A stretch of DNA of 36,324 nucleotides from Deltaproteobacteria bacterium (GTDB lineage: Bacteria; CG2-30-53-67). The stretch covers positions 1 to 36,324 of the forward strand of contig JAADIO010000059.1 in assembly GCA_013151235.1 (NCBI GenBank), given 5' to 3'. Positions 17,364 through 26,195 of this stretch are shown in pieces; within the stretch, counting starts at the first letter, position 1, and each line of letters begins with the position of its first letter. The translations under genes and the position numbers were made by a program. The notes under the pieces were generated by a model. It saw only the letters and a program-made list of their open reading frames with translations, searched no databases and was not told the DNA's origin.

Positions 17364-18896
17364 TCAGGAACCCTCCTCCACGGACACATTCTCCATGCTC
17401 TCCTCATAACGGCAGACCCGGTTTCGCCCGGATCGTTTTGCGATATAAAGGGCCTGGTCACTGTGGCCGATCAACTCCTCACGAGTCTCGGCATCCTCGG
17501 GATAGGCGGCGACACCGATACTGACGGTGATCCGTAAAACCGTTCCTCCCCCAGGGGGAGAAATCTTCATCCCTTCAATGGCCTTGCGAATCCGCTCCGC
17601 AGCAATCTCCGCCTTTTCTCCCTCCGTTTCGGGAAGGATCACCACGAACTCCTCACCGCCGTAACGGGCGGGAGCATCCATTTCCCGGGTACTTTTCCGA
17701 AGGATCCCGGCAAGTTCGCTTAAAACCTGATCCCCCACGGGATGGCCGTAGGTGTCATTGAAATGCTTGAAATGATCGATATCGAGCATCAGGAGACTGC
17801 AGCAGCGCCCGTAACGGCCGCATCGCCGGACCTCTTCCTCCATACGCCGCTGAAACTCCCGGTGATTGAAGAGTCCCGTCAGGCCATCGGTAATCGCCAG
17901 CCGCCGGGTATATTCCTGCAGACGGGCGTTCTCAATAGCCAACCCCGTCTGGAAGGTATAGGTTAAAATCAGGTCCTCGTCCTGGGGAGAAAAGGGACCG
18001 TGCTTTCCCCCGTTGAGCAGGATCAGCAGGCCATTGAACGCTTCCAGGTGCATGATCGGCACCGTCAGAAGGTGGTGGAATTCCTCCGCAGGAAAAGGAA
18101 GATCCGTGATCTTCTCTGCAAGGTCCTCTGATTGCAGGTTCAGCACATGCTGTGCAAGAAGCACACCCGACAGCGTTTCCCCCACGCCCCCCGAAAGATC
18201 GATGGATTCCACAGCCAGATCGCCCGCGCAATAGACCCGATCGATCTTCTGCAGGTCCTCTTCCACCAGAAGCAGCAGGGACGCATCACTCCGCAGGAGA
18301 AACTGGGCGTGATCGGTCAGCTTCTGAAAAAGAAAATCAAGGGAAGGCTCCGACGAAAGGGAGAGGGTCGCTTCGTTTAAGATATTCAATTGCCGGATCT
18401 GCCGTTCTTTTTCGAGGAAGGCCTCGGCATTGCTCAGGGCGGACCCGGCCTCCTCGGCGAAAAAACGCAGCAACCCGATCTCTTCTTTCGAAAAGGCCCC
18501 GGCTTGAAAACGGAAAAAATAGAGAATCCCTCTTTCCCCCTCTCCTGCGGCAAGAGAGAAACAGTAGATCGACTCGATCTCCTCTTTCCCGGAACCGGGC
18601 AGATCGGGAAAGGAAGCGCACCCATCGACACTCACCACGTCCCGTACCTTCTCCCGGGTCAGCGCCGGGATGCTTTGCGTAAAGGTCTCACTCAATCCCC
18701 GCGAGAAAACCTCGCAGGATTCGTTTCGGTCTTCCCGGAAAAGGGCCAGGGCCGTCCCTGCACCTCCGGAAAGAATGGAACCTTCCTTCAGAATCGATTC
18801 GATCACGATGGATCGTGCCAGCGAAGAATGAATCTTCTGAAAGGAATGCAGGAGTGCGGGTAAATGTTTCGGGTATGAGAACAGTTCAGAAGACAT
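17364..18896 (-). CDS. GAF-GGDEF diguanylate cyclase
   Basis: The 510-residue cytoplasmic protein has no membrane helix. Two GAF-like regions (about 20-165 and 185-330) precede a GGDEF domain beginning at DGLTGLFNHREF. The active-site loop is RYGGEEF, a functional variant of GGDEF, and the inhibitory I-site RxxD is present as REMD five residues upstream. It should therefore make cyclic di-GMP from two GTP with product inhibition. The ATG at 18896 is chosen over a TTG 27 bases upstream, though neither has a strong ribosome binding site. A near-consensus promoter lies upstream at 18970-18999. It is a stand-alone gene. Confidence 0.9.
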   Translation of the reverse strand: MSSELFSYPKHLPALLHSFQKIHSSLARSIVIESILKEGSILSGGAGTALALFREDRNESCEVFSRGLSETFTQSIPALTREKVRDVVSVDGCASFPDLPGSGKEEIESIYCFSLAAGEGERGILYFFRFQAGAFSKEEIGLLRFFAEEAGSALSNAEAFLEKERQIRQLNILNEATLSLSSEPSLDFLFQKLTDHAQFLLRSDASLLLLVEEDLQKIDRVYCAGDLAVESIDLSGGVGETLSGVLLAQHVLNLQSEDLAEKITDLPFPAEEFHHLLTVPIMHLEAFNGLLILLNGGKHGPFSPQDEDLILTYTFQTGLAIENARLQEYTRRLAITDGLTGLFNHREFQRRMEEEVRRCGRYGRCCSLLMLDIDHFKHFNDTYGHPVGDQVLSELAGILRKSTREMDAPARYGGEEFVVILPETEGEKAEIAAERIRKAIEGMKISPPGGGTVLRITVSIGVAAYPEDAETREELIGHSDQALYIAKRSGRNRVCRYEESMENVSVEEGS

Positions 18897-18969
18897 AGGG
18901 ATATCAATTTTCCCGTTGGGCAAACACCAGTCACGGCCGTTCGCGAAGAATCACTGATTTCTATAATTC

Positions 18970-18999
18970 ATTATAATCGCAGGGGTTTTCTCCTGTCAA
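18970..18999 (-). promoter_or_regulatory. Consensus sigma70 promoter of the diguanylate cyclase gene
   Basis: On the minus strand both hexamers are perfect, TTGACA (18994-18999) and TATAAT (18970-18975), with an 18-base spacer. It lies about 75 bases upstream of the start codon at 18896 and suggests constitutive, fairly strong transcription. Confidence 0.8.
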
Positions 19000-19088
19000 C
19001 AGGGATAAATTTTCAAAAGGTGCGATGCATCTTTTTAAAATTTATCATCATTCTTACCGCTTGAAGGAACAGGGAGGGAAATTCATTT

Positions 19089-20339
19089 TCAGGACTTGCC
19101 GGAACACCGTACAAGGAGAACAACATTGGCGCCACCGAAAGCAAAGGAATTGGAAACAACCGTTGAAAACCTTCCGCGCAAGGGCCTTCCCCGGACAAAG
19201 TTCAGGCGGCAATCCGGATCAGGATCGTCCAGGTTCCGGATCGGAGGAACCTGCCCGATCCGTGCCGAGAGGAGGGAGACAATCAGTTCCACCGCGCCGG
19301 AAGCCCCGAGCATGTGCCCCGTCATCGACTTTACAGCACAAACCGGCAGACGCTCTATCCCGGGACCGAAGACCCGTCTCAGTGCCTTTGCCTCAACCCG
19401 GTCGTTTAAGGCCGTTCCCGTGCCGTGGGCATTCACGAGATCCACTTCATCGGGGCCGATCCCCGCCGCACGCAGAGCGGCCCGCATCGCCCGAACCATC
19501 CCCTCCCCCGTCGGATCGGGTGCGGTCATGTGATGCGGATCGGTTGCGGTTCCGCAGCCGACGAGTTCTCCGAGGATTGCCGCCCCGCGCGCCTCGGCAT
19601 GGCCCCACCGTTCCAGGACAAGAATCCCCGCCCCTTCGGCAATGACGAATCCCTCCCGATGCCGATCGAAGGGACGGCAGGCGTTTTCGGGATCTTCATT
19701 CCGGCGGGAGAGGGCCCGGGCCCGGGCGAAACCGCCGAGGATGATGCGGGTCACCGGCGCCTCGGCACCCCCGGTAAGGACAACATCGACCTCATCCGTT
19801 TTAATCATGCGGGCCGCCTCGACCACGGCATGGGCACCGGAGGAACAGGCCGTCGAAACGGCCAGGGCCGGTCCCGTAAGTTGATATCTCTGCGCAATGG
19901 CCGAGGGGGCCTGGTTGATCAGGGAGGAGACGGTAAGCCGGGGTGAAAGGGAGTGATAGCCTCTCTCTCCATAGTTTTGAAAATTGCTTTCGAGGGTTCC
20001 GATCCCGCCTCGGCTCGATCCGATCACCACACCCGTCCGTTCCCGTTCCCGGACGGAGACTTCCAGACCGGACTGCAACACCGCCTCTTCACAGGCGGCA
20101 AGGGCAAAAAGAGCGAAGGAATCCAACCCCCGCAACAGCTTTGAGGACATTCCGGGCAGGAGATTCAAAGGAGGAACCTCCCCGGCAATCCGGCAGGGCA
20201 ATCCCTCCGCGTCAAAGCGGGTCACGGGGCCGATTCCTGACCGCCCTGCGAGGAGCCCCTCCCAGGTTGCATCAAGATTGCTCCCCAAGGGGGTCACCGC
20301 CCCCATCCCGGTAATGGCGATTCGCTTGTTTATTTGCAT
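19089..20339 (-). CDS. Beta-ketoacyl-ACP synthase, FabF-like
   Basis: The 416-residue condensing enzyme has the Cys-His-His triad of KAS I/II: Cys in STACSSGAHAV, His in NAHGTGT and His in VKSMTGHMLGASG, plus the C-terminal SNSFAFGGANV. It condenses an acyl chain on the Cys with malonyl-ACP. It stands alone, without acyl carrier protein, ketoreductase or dehydratase genes. It is somewhat divergent from housekeeping FabF (for example VSSLINQAPSAIAQ and ALSRRNEDPENACRPFD), so it may serve a specialised lipid or polyketide rather than bulk fatty acid synthesis. It is transcribed divergently from hypE across a 157-base gap. Confidence 0.88.
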   Translation of the reverse strand: MQINKRIAITGMGAVTPLGSNLDATWEGLLAGRSGIGPVTRFDAEGLPCRIAGEVPPLNLLPGMSSKLLRGLDSFALFALAACEEAVLQSGLEVSVRERERTGVVIGSSRGGIGTLESNFQNYGERGYHSLSPRLTVSSLINQAPSAIAQRYQLTGPALAVSTACSSGAHAVVEAARMIKTDEVDVVLTGGAEAPVTRIILGGFARARALSRRNEDPENACRPFDRHREGFVIAEGAGILVLERWGHAEARGAAILGELVGCGTATDPHHMTAPDPTGEGMVRAMRAALRAAGIGPDEVDLVNAHGTGTALNDRVEAKALRRVFGPGIERLPVCAVKSMTGHMLGASGAVELIVSLLSARIGQVPPIRNLDDPDPDCRLNFVRGRPLRGRFSTVVSNSFAFGGANVVLLVRCSGKS

Positions 20340-20496
20340 GGGTTTTCTTTTTATTGAATATTGATTTTCAGCTTTTGCAAGTTAAACAAATACGGTAATG
20401 GATTCCACCGTTACAGTCAACAGGAGATCCGTCAGGGACAAAGAGTGCTGAAAATCACAGGCTTGCCATTTTTTCGATTTTCGGTAAATATAGGAC

Positions 20497-21495
20497 ATGA
20501 AAAAAATTCTGCTGGCCCACGGAGGCGGTGGAGAAGAAACACGGGGACTGATCAACGGCATCTTCCGGAAAGAGTTGTCCAATCCCATTCTGAACGGGAT
20601 GGAGGACGCAGCTCTTCTTTCTTTTGATTACGCGAAGATCGCCTTTACGACCGACTCCTTCATTGTCGATCCCCCCTTTTTTCCCGGCGGGAACATCGGC
20701 AACCTCGCTGTCGCAGGAACCGTGAACGATCTTTCCGTCATGGGCGCCAGGCCCCGATATCTCTCAGCGGGATTTATTCTGGGGGAAGGGTTCAGGCTTT
20801 CCGATTTAAAGAAGATCGTCACCGCCATGGCGGAAGAGGCCGAGGTGGCCGGCGTCAAGGTTGTGACCGGCGACACGAAGGTGATGCCGGGCGCTGATTT
20901 CTCCGGTATTGCCATCAACACCGCCGGTCTTGGAGAAGTCGTCCGGGAGGGGCTCTCGGCCTCCAATCTTTGCCCCGGAGATACCCTCATCCTTTCGGGA
21001 ACGGTGGGCGATCACGGTGCCTGCATCCTCGCCGCACGGGAGGGAATCGATTTTCAGCTCTCCATTGAAAGCGACTGTGCTTCCCTCTGGCCGATGCTGA
21101 AAGGGATCCTTTCATCGCATCCCGATCTGCACGCCCTGCGCGATCCGACACGGGGCGGCTTGGCCGGCGTGCTGACCGAATGGGCCGAGGCATCCTCGGC
21201 TACGATCGAGATCGACGAAGAGAAGATCCCCATCCAGGACGCCGTCCGGGGAACCTGCGAACTTCTCGGCATGGATCCCCTCCACTTCGCCTGTGAAGGG
21301 AGGGCCGTGATTGCCGCGGCAGGGAACGGGGATGCGATCCTTGCAAAGCTGAGGGACCACCCGCTGGGCCGTAAGGCAGTGATCATCGGCCGGGTCGTTT
21401 CAAAGGACCGGCCCCGGGTAATTCTGAAAACTTCCTGGAACACGCGGCGGATTCTGGATCCCCCTTCGGGCGAACTCCTCCCCCGCATCTGCTGA
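20497..21495 (+). CDS. hypE: Hydrogenase maturation protein HypE
   Basis: The 332-residue protein of the PurM/SelD-like superfamily begins at LLAHGGGGEE and has the ATP-site Asp-rich segments TTDSFIVDPPFFPGGNIG and VTGDTKV. It ends in PRIC, whose C-terminal Cys is carbamoylated by HypF and dehydrated to thiocyanate, giving the CN ligands of the NiFe site. The complete C-terminus shows the gene is functional in outline. It resembles SelD in fold, but the C-terminal Cys and the context with hypA and hypF decide the identity. The gene is first in the plus-strand hydrogenase locus, 12 bases before hypA. Confidence 0.95.
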   Translation: MKKILLAHGGGGEETRGLINGIFRKELSNPILNGMEDAALLSFDYAKIAFTTDSFIVDPPFFPGGNIGNLAVAGTVNDLSVMGARPRYLSAGFILGEGFRLSDLKKIVTAMAEEAEVAGVKVVTGDTKVMPGADFSGIAINTAGLGEVVREGLSASNLCPGDTLILSGTVGDHGACILAAREGIDFQLSIESDCASLWPMLKGILSSHPDLHALRDPTRGGLAGVLTEWAEASSATIEIDEEKIPIQDAVRGTCELLGMDPLHFACEGRAVIAAAGNGDAILAKLRDHPLGRKAVIIGRVVSKDRPRVILKTSWNTRRILDPPSGELLPRIC

Positions 21496-21507
21496 AAGGC
21501 CGAGAGC

Positions 21508-21867
21508 ATGCACGAATTATCCGTTGTACAGAGCCTGCTGGAGACCATCGAAAGTTATGCCGCAGAACAGAAAGCCACAACCGTGACGAAGGTCATCGTC
21601 CGGAACGGCCCCCTCTCGGGCGTCGTTCCCGATCTTCTCCGTACAACCTTCGACACCTTCAAGGAGAAGACCATCGCCGAAGATGCGGAACTGGTGATTG
21701 GAGAAAATCCCCTGCTCATCCAATGCCATGACTGCAAGCAGGAAGTACGGAGCATGATCCAGAAATTCGCCTGCCCCATTTGCGGTTCCCGGAACGTCGA
21801 TGCCCGGGGGGGAGACGACCTGATCCTCGAACGGCTGGAGATGGATGTTGCCGATGATCCGGATTGA
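21508..21867 (+). CDS. hypA: Hydrogenase nickel insertion protein HypA
   Basis: The 119-residue protein begins with the nickel-binding Met-His-Glu (MHELSVVQSLLE). Its zinc site is formed by two CxxC pairs (CHDC and CPIC). HypA delivers Ni to the hydrogenase large subunit together with the GTPase HypB; hypB is absent from the window. Its last 23 bases overlap the start of hypF, suggesting translational coupling. Confidence 0.95.
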   Translation: MHELSVVQSLLETIESYAAEQKATTVTKVIVRNGPLSGVVPDLLRTTFDTFKEKTIAEDAELVIGENPLLIQCHDCKQEVRSMIQKFACPICGSRNVDARGGDDLILERLEMDVADDPD

Positions 21868-24076
21868 ACTCCGCCTCCGGGGCGCCGTCCAGGGGGTCGG
21901 TTTCCGCCCTTTCATCTACCGGACCGCCCGGCGTCTCGGACTCTGCGGTTATGTGGTCAACGAACCTTCGGGGGTAACAATCGAGGCGGAGGGAACCCGG
22001 GAGAAGATCGACCGGTTTTTGAAGATCATCGAAAGCGATTCCCCACCCCTTGCGAAAATTCTCCACCGGACCACCGCCTTTATCCCCCCGGCAGGATACA
22101 ACGACTTTGAAATCCGTCGAAGCGAAGAGGGAGGCGACCGGAAGGCCGTCCTGATTCCCGATCTCTCCACCTGCAGGGTCTGTACGGAGGAACTCCTCGA
22201 TCCCGGGAACCGTCGATACCGCTATCCTTTTATCAACTGCACCGACTGCGGCCCCCGCTTCTCTATTATCGAAGGACTTCCCTACGACCGTTCCCGGACG
22301 ACGATGAAGAGATTCACCCTCTGCCCCGACTGCCGGAGAGAATATGAAGATCCCGGCAACCGCCGGTTTCATGCCGAACCGAACGCCTGCCCGGTCTGCG
22401 GCCCTCGGGTCCGGCTGATTGACCCTGCCGGGAAGGAGATCGCCGACGGAGGCAAGGCGATCGACCGGCTGCTCGCAGAGATCCGGCGGGGGAGGATCGC
22501 AGCGATTAAGGGAGTCGGCGGATTTCATCTCGTCTGTAACACCACATGCGAGGCATCGGTATTCCTCCTGCGAAAGCGGAAAGGACGGTCGAACAAACCC
22601 TTCGCCGTCATGTTCAAGGATCTCGACCAGGTCCGCCGCTATGCCGATCCGACGGAGGAAGAAGAGACCCTCCTCTCCTCCCCGGAGCGGCCCGTCGTCC
22701 TGATCCGCAAGAGAGAAGGTCAACTCACGGCCGTCTCACCGGGTCTTGCAACCGTCGGAGCCTTTCTTCCCTACTCCCCCCTCCATACCGTTCTCCTTTC
22801 CGCCCTTCCCTTCCCCATCGTCGCCACTTCGGGAAACTTCTCGGAAGAGCCGATCGTCAAGGGGAACGAAGAGGCAGAAAGACGTCTTTCCCCCCTGGCC
22901 GATTTTCTCCTTCTTCATAACCGGCCGATCCGCCGCCGCTGCGACGACTCCGTCACCAGAATCATCGGGAAGAAACCACGACTGTTGCGGCGGGCAAGGG
23001 GATTCACGGCAACACCGATGATCCTGCCCGCAAAGAGAAAAGAGAAGATTCTTGCCGTGGGCGGTCAGTTGAAGAACACCTTCGCCCTCGCCTTCGACGA
23101 CCAAGTGATCGTGAGCCCCCACATCGGAGACCTGGAGACACCCGAGGGGATGGACCACTTCGAGTCTGCACTTTCGGATCTCTGCAGGATCTACGACTTC
23201 ACGCCGGACCGGATCGTCCACGACCTTCATCCCGGCTACGCAACCACCCGCTGGGCAAGAGGGCGGGCCGACATCGAAACAACCCCGATCCAGCATCACT
23301 ACGCCCATATCCTCTCCTGCATGGCGGAACATGGTCTGACGGATACGGTCACGGGGATCGCATGGGACGGCACCGGTTATGGACCCGACGGGACGGTCTG
23401 GGGCGGAGAGGTCCTCCGCTGTACCCCCACGGAATATGAACGGCTCTTCCACTTCCGTCCCTTCCCCCTTTTGGGAGGGGACAAGGCCGTCTTCGAGCCC
23501 CGCCGCGTCGCGCTGGCCCTGCTGATGGAGATCTACGGGGAGCGGGCCTTCGCCATGGACCTTCCCCCCATCCGGGCCTTCCGGCAGGCGGAACTCCACT
23601 TCCTCGAAAAAGCGTGGGAGAAAAGGATCAACGCCCCCCTGACCTCCTCGGTGGGGCGGCTCTTCGACGGCGTAGCCTCTCTTCTCGGCATCGTTCAGAT
23701 CCTCAATTACGAAGCCGAAGGAGCGATGAAGATCGAGGATCGGGTCCTTCCCGGCATAGATGGCCATTACCGCTATAACTTTGAGGAAGGGATAATCGAC
23801 TGGCGGCCCCTGATCGAAGAGCTGATCCACGACCGGGAGCAGGAGAAGGTTCCCGCCCGTTTCGTGAATACCCTGGCCCGAATCATCATCGATTGCGCCC
23901 ACCGGGCCGGCCGGAAAAGAATTTGCCTCTCGGGCGGCGTATTTCAGAACCGGCCTCTCACCGAACGGGCGGAGAGACTGTTGCGGAAGGACGGCTTTTC
24001 GGTTTTCACACAGAGCCGTATCCCCTGCAACGACGGCGGGCTCTCCCTGGGCCAGGCCTACTGGAGAACGCCATAG
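21845..24076 (+). CDS. hypF: Carbamoyltransferase HypF
   Basis: The 743-residue protein has the full domain set. An N-terminal acylphosphatase domain (about 3-92, GAVQGVGFRPFIY) is followed by two zinc fingers, each CxxC-x18-CxxC (CRVC...CTDC and CPDC...CPVC). A YrdC-like nucleotide-binding domain (about 200-380) and a Kae1-like C-terminal domain (HHYAHILSCMAEHG, AWDGTGYGPDGTVWGGE, SGGVFQN, CNDGGLSLGQ) complete it. It uses carbamoyl phosphate and ATP to carbamoylate the C-terminal Cys of HypE. The ATG at 21845 has GGAG five bases upstream and lies inside the end of hypA. Confidence 0.96.
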   Translation: MLPMIRIELRLRGAVQGVGFRPFIYRTARRLGLCGYVVNEPSGVTIEAEGTREKIDRFLKIIESDSPPLAKILHRTTAFIPPAGYNDFEIRRSEEGGDRKAVLIPDLSTCRVCTEELLDPGNRRYRYPFINCTDCGPRFSIIEGLPYDRSRTTMKRFTLCPDCRREYEDPGNRRFHAEPNACPVCGPRVRLIDPAGKEIADGGKAIDRLLAEIRRGRIAAIKGVGGFHLVCNTTCEASVFLLRKRKGRSNKPFAVMFKDLDQVRRYADPTEEEETLLSSPERPVVLIRKREGQLTAVSPGLATVGAFLPYSPLHTVLLSALPFPIVATSGNFSEEPIVKGNEEAERRLSPLADFLLLHNRPIRRRCDDSVTRIIGKKPRLLRRARGFTATPMILPAKRKEKILAVGGQLKNTFALAFDDQVIVSPHIGDLETPEGMDHFESALSDLCRIYDFTPDRIVHDLHPGYATTRWARGRADIETTPIQHHYAHILSCMAEHGLTDTVTGIAWDGTGYGPDGTVWGGEVLRCTPTEYERLFHFRPFPLLGGDKAVFEPRRVALALLMEIYGERAFAMDLPPIRAFRQAELHFLEKAWEKRINAPLTSSVGRLFDGVASLLGIVQILNYEAEGAMKIEDRVLPGIDGHYRYNFEEGIIDWRPLIEELIHDREQEKVPARFVNTLARIIIDCAHRAGRKRICLSGGVFQNRPLTERAERLLRKDGFSVFTQSRIPCNDGGLSLGQAYWRTP

Positions 24077-24209
24077 GGGCCAGGGCATCGGGAATTCAAG
24101 GGCGCAAGGAAAAAAATAAACCTTCCCAAATGGACTCATTATCGCTTATGATCCTGCCCGCAACGACATAAAGCGGAAACTTACAAAACAACGTACAGGG
24201 AGAATGGTC

Positions 24210-24728
24210 ATGACGGAGAAGAATCACCTCGGAGAAATTGTCGCCAAACGGATCGAACACCTGCGTGCACGCCCGAAGGTTGCCATTTATAAGCCGAAGA
24301 TCTCATCGAGACATGTCCGCAATCTCTACACCGAGTCGGAGGTACGCGGGCACATCGTCAAATCGGACTACCCGGAACCGGCCGGGGGGGAGAACCTCGC
24401 CCCGAATCCGATCGAACTCCTCCTGTCGGCCATGGCCTCCTGTATCGAGGCCGCTTTCTACGAATTCGCCGAATACGAAGGACTGACGATCCACTCCATC
24501 ACGGTGGACATCAAAGGGGAACTCGATCTGCGGGGACTCTTTATGGTGGATGAGACCGTCGATGCCGGATTCCGGGAGCTGGCCTACACCTTCCGGATCG
24601 AGACCCCCGACCCCGCCGAAAAGGTGAAAAACCTGGCGGAAAAAGTCGTCGACCATTGCCCCGTTGTCGATAGTCTGCGGAGGCCCATCAACATCCACGG
24701 TGAAATCGAGATCCGGAAGCCGGAATAA
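24210..24728 (+). CDS. OsmC-family protein
   Basis: The 172-residue cytoplasmic protein has the OsmC/Ohr arrangement: a segment NPIELLLSAMASCIEAAF with the first conserved Cys, and a second Cys in HCPVVDSLRRPI. Family members reduce organic hydroperoxides through this Cys pair. The GENLAPNPIELLLSAMASC layout resembles the YhfA/OsmC branch. The start at 24210 is chosen over an ATG 6 bases upstream because AGGGAGAA then has normal spacing. It is embedded between hypF and the hydrogenase structural genes, so a role in protecting or assembling the enzyme is possible but only inferred. Confidence 0.88.
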   Translation: MTEKNHLGEIVAKRIEHLRARPKVAIYKPKISSRHVRNLYTESEVRGHIVKSDYPEPAGGENLAPNPIELLLSAMASCIEAAFYEFAEYEGLTIHSITVDIKGELDLRGLFMVDETVDAGFRELAYTFRIETPDPAEKVKNLAEKVVDHCPVVDSLRRPINIHGEIEIRKPE

Positions 24729-24788
24729 ACAACAAAATTCGCGTATTACAATATTTGATATTTGCAAGAATTTATTTGCAATCCGGAT

Positions 24789-24817
24789 TTGACAATTCGT
24801 ACATTTGGTGCTAATTC
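24789..24817 (+). promoter_or_regulatory. Possible promoter of the hydrogenase structural genes
   Basis: TTGACA (24789-24794) and TAATTC (24812-24817) are 17 bases apart in the 190-base AT-rich gap before the small-subunit gene. The -35 hexamer is perfect and the -10 is weak, which would suit an activator. Two copies of ATTTGCAA lie upstream, about 13 bases apart. Confidence 0.45.
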
Positions 24818-24920
24818 TTTATTGCACCTGCATTTCCCATCAATCCAGGAGGTCCGGAAAAAGATTTTATGCCGTCATCATCGGGATGAAGAATTATCCG
24901 TTTGCCGAAGGGAGGCGTTC

Positions 24921-26021
24921 ATGGATGGGTCACACAGACATGAGGTTGGTTCCCCGGAAGAAACGATTTATGAGTCCTTGGTCCGAAAGGGGTATTCCCG
25001 AAGAGACTTTCTGAGGTTCTGCACCGCCGTCACCGCCGCCCTCGCCCTTCCCGCCCCTTTCGTCTCCAGGGTCGCCGAAGCACTTGAAACCAAGAAGAAA
25101 CCGATCCTCGTCTGGCTGGAATTTCAGGACTGCGCCGGAAACTCCGAGGCACTTCTCCGGGCGACGAAACCGACGGTCGGAGAACTCATCCTCGATATCC
25201 TCTCGATTGAATACCATGAAACAATCATGGCGGCGGCAGGACACCAGGCGGAAAAATCTCTGGCCGACGTCGTGGCGAACCATAAGGGGAACTACATCGC
25301 CGCCGTGGAAGGATCGATCCCGATGAAGGACGGCGGTGTCTACTGCTGTATCGGGGGCCGGTCGGCAAAGGATATCGTAACCGAGGTCTGCGGCAATGCC
25401 ATGGCAACCATTGCCATGGGGACCTGCGCCTGCTTCGGCGGTCTCCCCGCCGCGGCACCGAACCCGACCTCCGCCGTCGGCGTCTCCGCAGCCCTCCCCA
25501 ACATTCCTGTCGTAAATCTCTCGGGCTGCCCCGTCAACGTGGAAAACATCACCGCAACGATTGTTTATTTCCTGACCTTTGGTACGCTCCCCCCCCTCGA
25601 CAAGTTCGGCCGTCCCCTCTTCGCCTACGGAAAACGAATTCACGACAACTGCGAACGCCGGGCGCATTTCGACGCCGGACAGTATGTCCGGGAATGGGGC
25701 GACGAGGGACACCGGAAGGGGTGGTGTCTCTATGAAATGGGGTGCAAGGGGCCGGAGACCTTCCATAATTGTCCTCGCATCAAATACAATGACGGGACGA
25801 GTTGGCCCGTCGGATCGGGACACGGCTGTATCGGCTGTTCCGAACCGGCCTTCTGGGACGGGATGACGCCCTTCTACGAACGTCTCCCGCAACCACCCGG
25901 CTTCGGTGTAGAAGCGACGGCCGACAAGGTCGGGCTCGGCATCACCGCCGTAACGGGCGCAGCCGTGGCGGCCCATGGGATTGGGAGGATGATTACAGGC
26001 AAGAACACCCGGAAAGACTGA
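24921..26021 (+). CDS. [NiFe] hydrogenase small subunit, Tat-exported, membrane-anchored
   Basis: The 366-residue precursor has a Tat signal (SRRDFLRFC, Arg27-Arg28) and a C-terminal hydrophobic anchor (about 337-355). It carries the electron-relay clusters. Distal cluster ligands are His241, Cys244, Cys269 and Cys275; medial 3Fe-4S ligands are Cys284, Cys303 and Cys306. Proximal ligands Cys71, Cys169 and Cys203 are present, but the second residue of the usual CxxC motif is Asn74 (DCAGNSE) and an extra Cys171 sits two residues after Cys169. The start at 24921 has AAGGGAGG five bases upstream and gives a normal Tat n-region. With the large subunit and cytochrome b it forms a periplasmic group 1-type enzyme passing electrons from H2 to quinone. 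The subgroup cannot be settled by eye. Confidence 0.93.
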   Translation: MDGSHRHEVGSPEETIYESLVRKGYSRRDFLRFCTAVTAALALPAPFVSRVAEALETKKKPILVWLEFQDCAGNSEALLRATKPTVGELILDILSIEYHETIMAAAGHQAEKSLADVVANHKGNYIAAVEGSIPMKDGGVYCCIGGRSAKDIVTEVCGNAMATIAMGTCACFGGLPAAAPNPTSAVGVSAALPNIPVVNLSGCPVNVENITATIVYFLTFGTLPPLDKFGRPLFAYGKRIHDNCERRAHFDAGQYVREWGDEGHRKGWCLYEMGCKGPETFHNCPRIKYNDGTSWPVGSGHGCIGCSEPAFWDGMTPFYERLPQPPGFGVEATADKVGLGITAVTGAAVAAHGIGRMITGKNTRKD

Positions 26022-26061
26022 CGGCTGCTCTGCGTAAAGGGGATGCTTTTCAACGGTAAAG

Positions 26062-26168
26062 CAAAAAGTTCCGGCTGCAAGGCGCGAAGGTTTTGAAGAG
26101 CGAGGCGTACTTTGTGGTACGTTGAAGCGAACTCAAAACCTGATAAACGCAGCAGACGGACTTTTTAC
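26062..26168. repeat. Long imperfect palindrome between hydrogenase small and large subunit genes
   Basis: The 107-base element folds on itself: an outer arm AAAAAGTTCCGGCTGC pairs with GCAGACGGACTTTTT with small bulges, GGTTTTGA pairs with TCAAAACC, and an inner CGTAC/GTACG closes a six-base loop. It fills most of the 174-base gap between two genes that are normally only tens of bases apart. The 12-base end GACTTTTTACGA also occurs at 99-110. It resembles a dispersed palindromic repeat and would form a strong hairpin in the operon mRNA. Confidence 0.7.
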
Positions 26169-26195
26169 GAAGCCGCAGAGAAAAGGAGAGATTCC

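Noticed and set aside
24795-24830. Sigma54 promoter upstream of the hydrogenase genes
   Set aside because: TGGTGC and TTGC elements are present but the GG-to-GC spacing is about 15 bases instead of 10.
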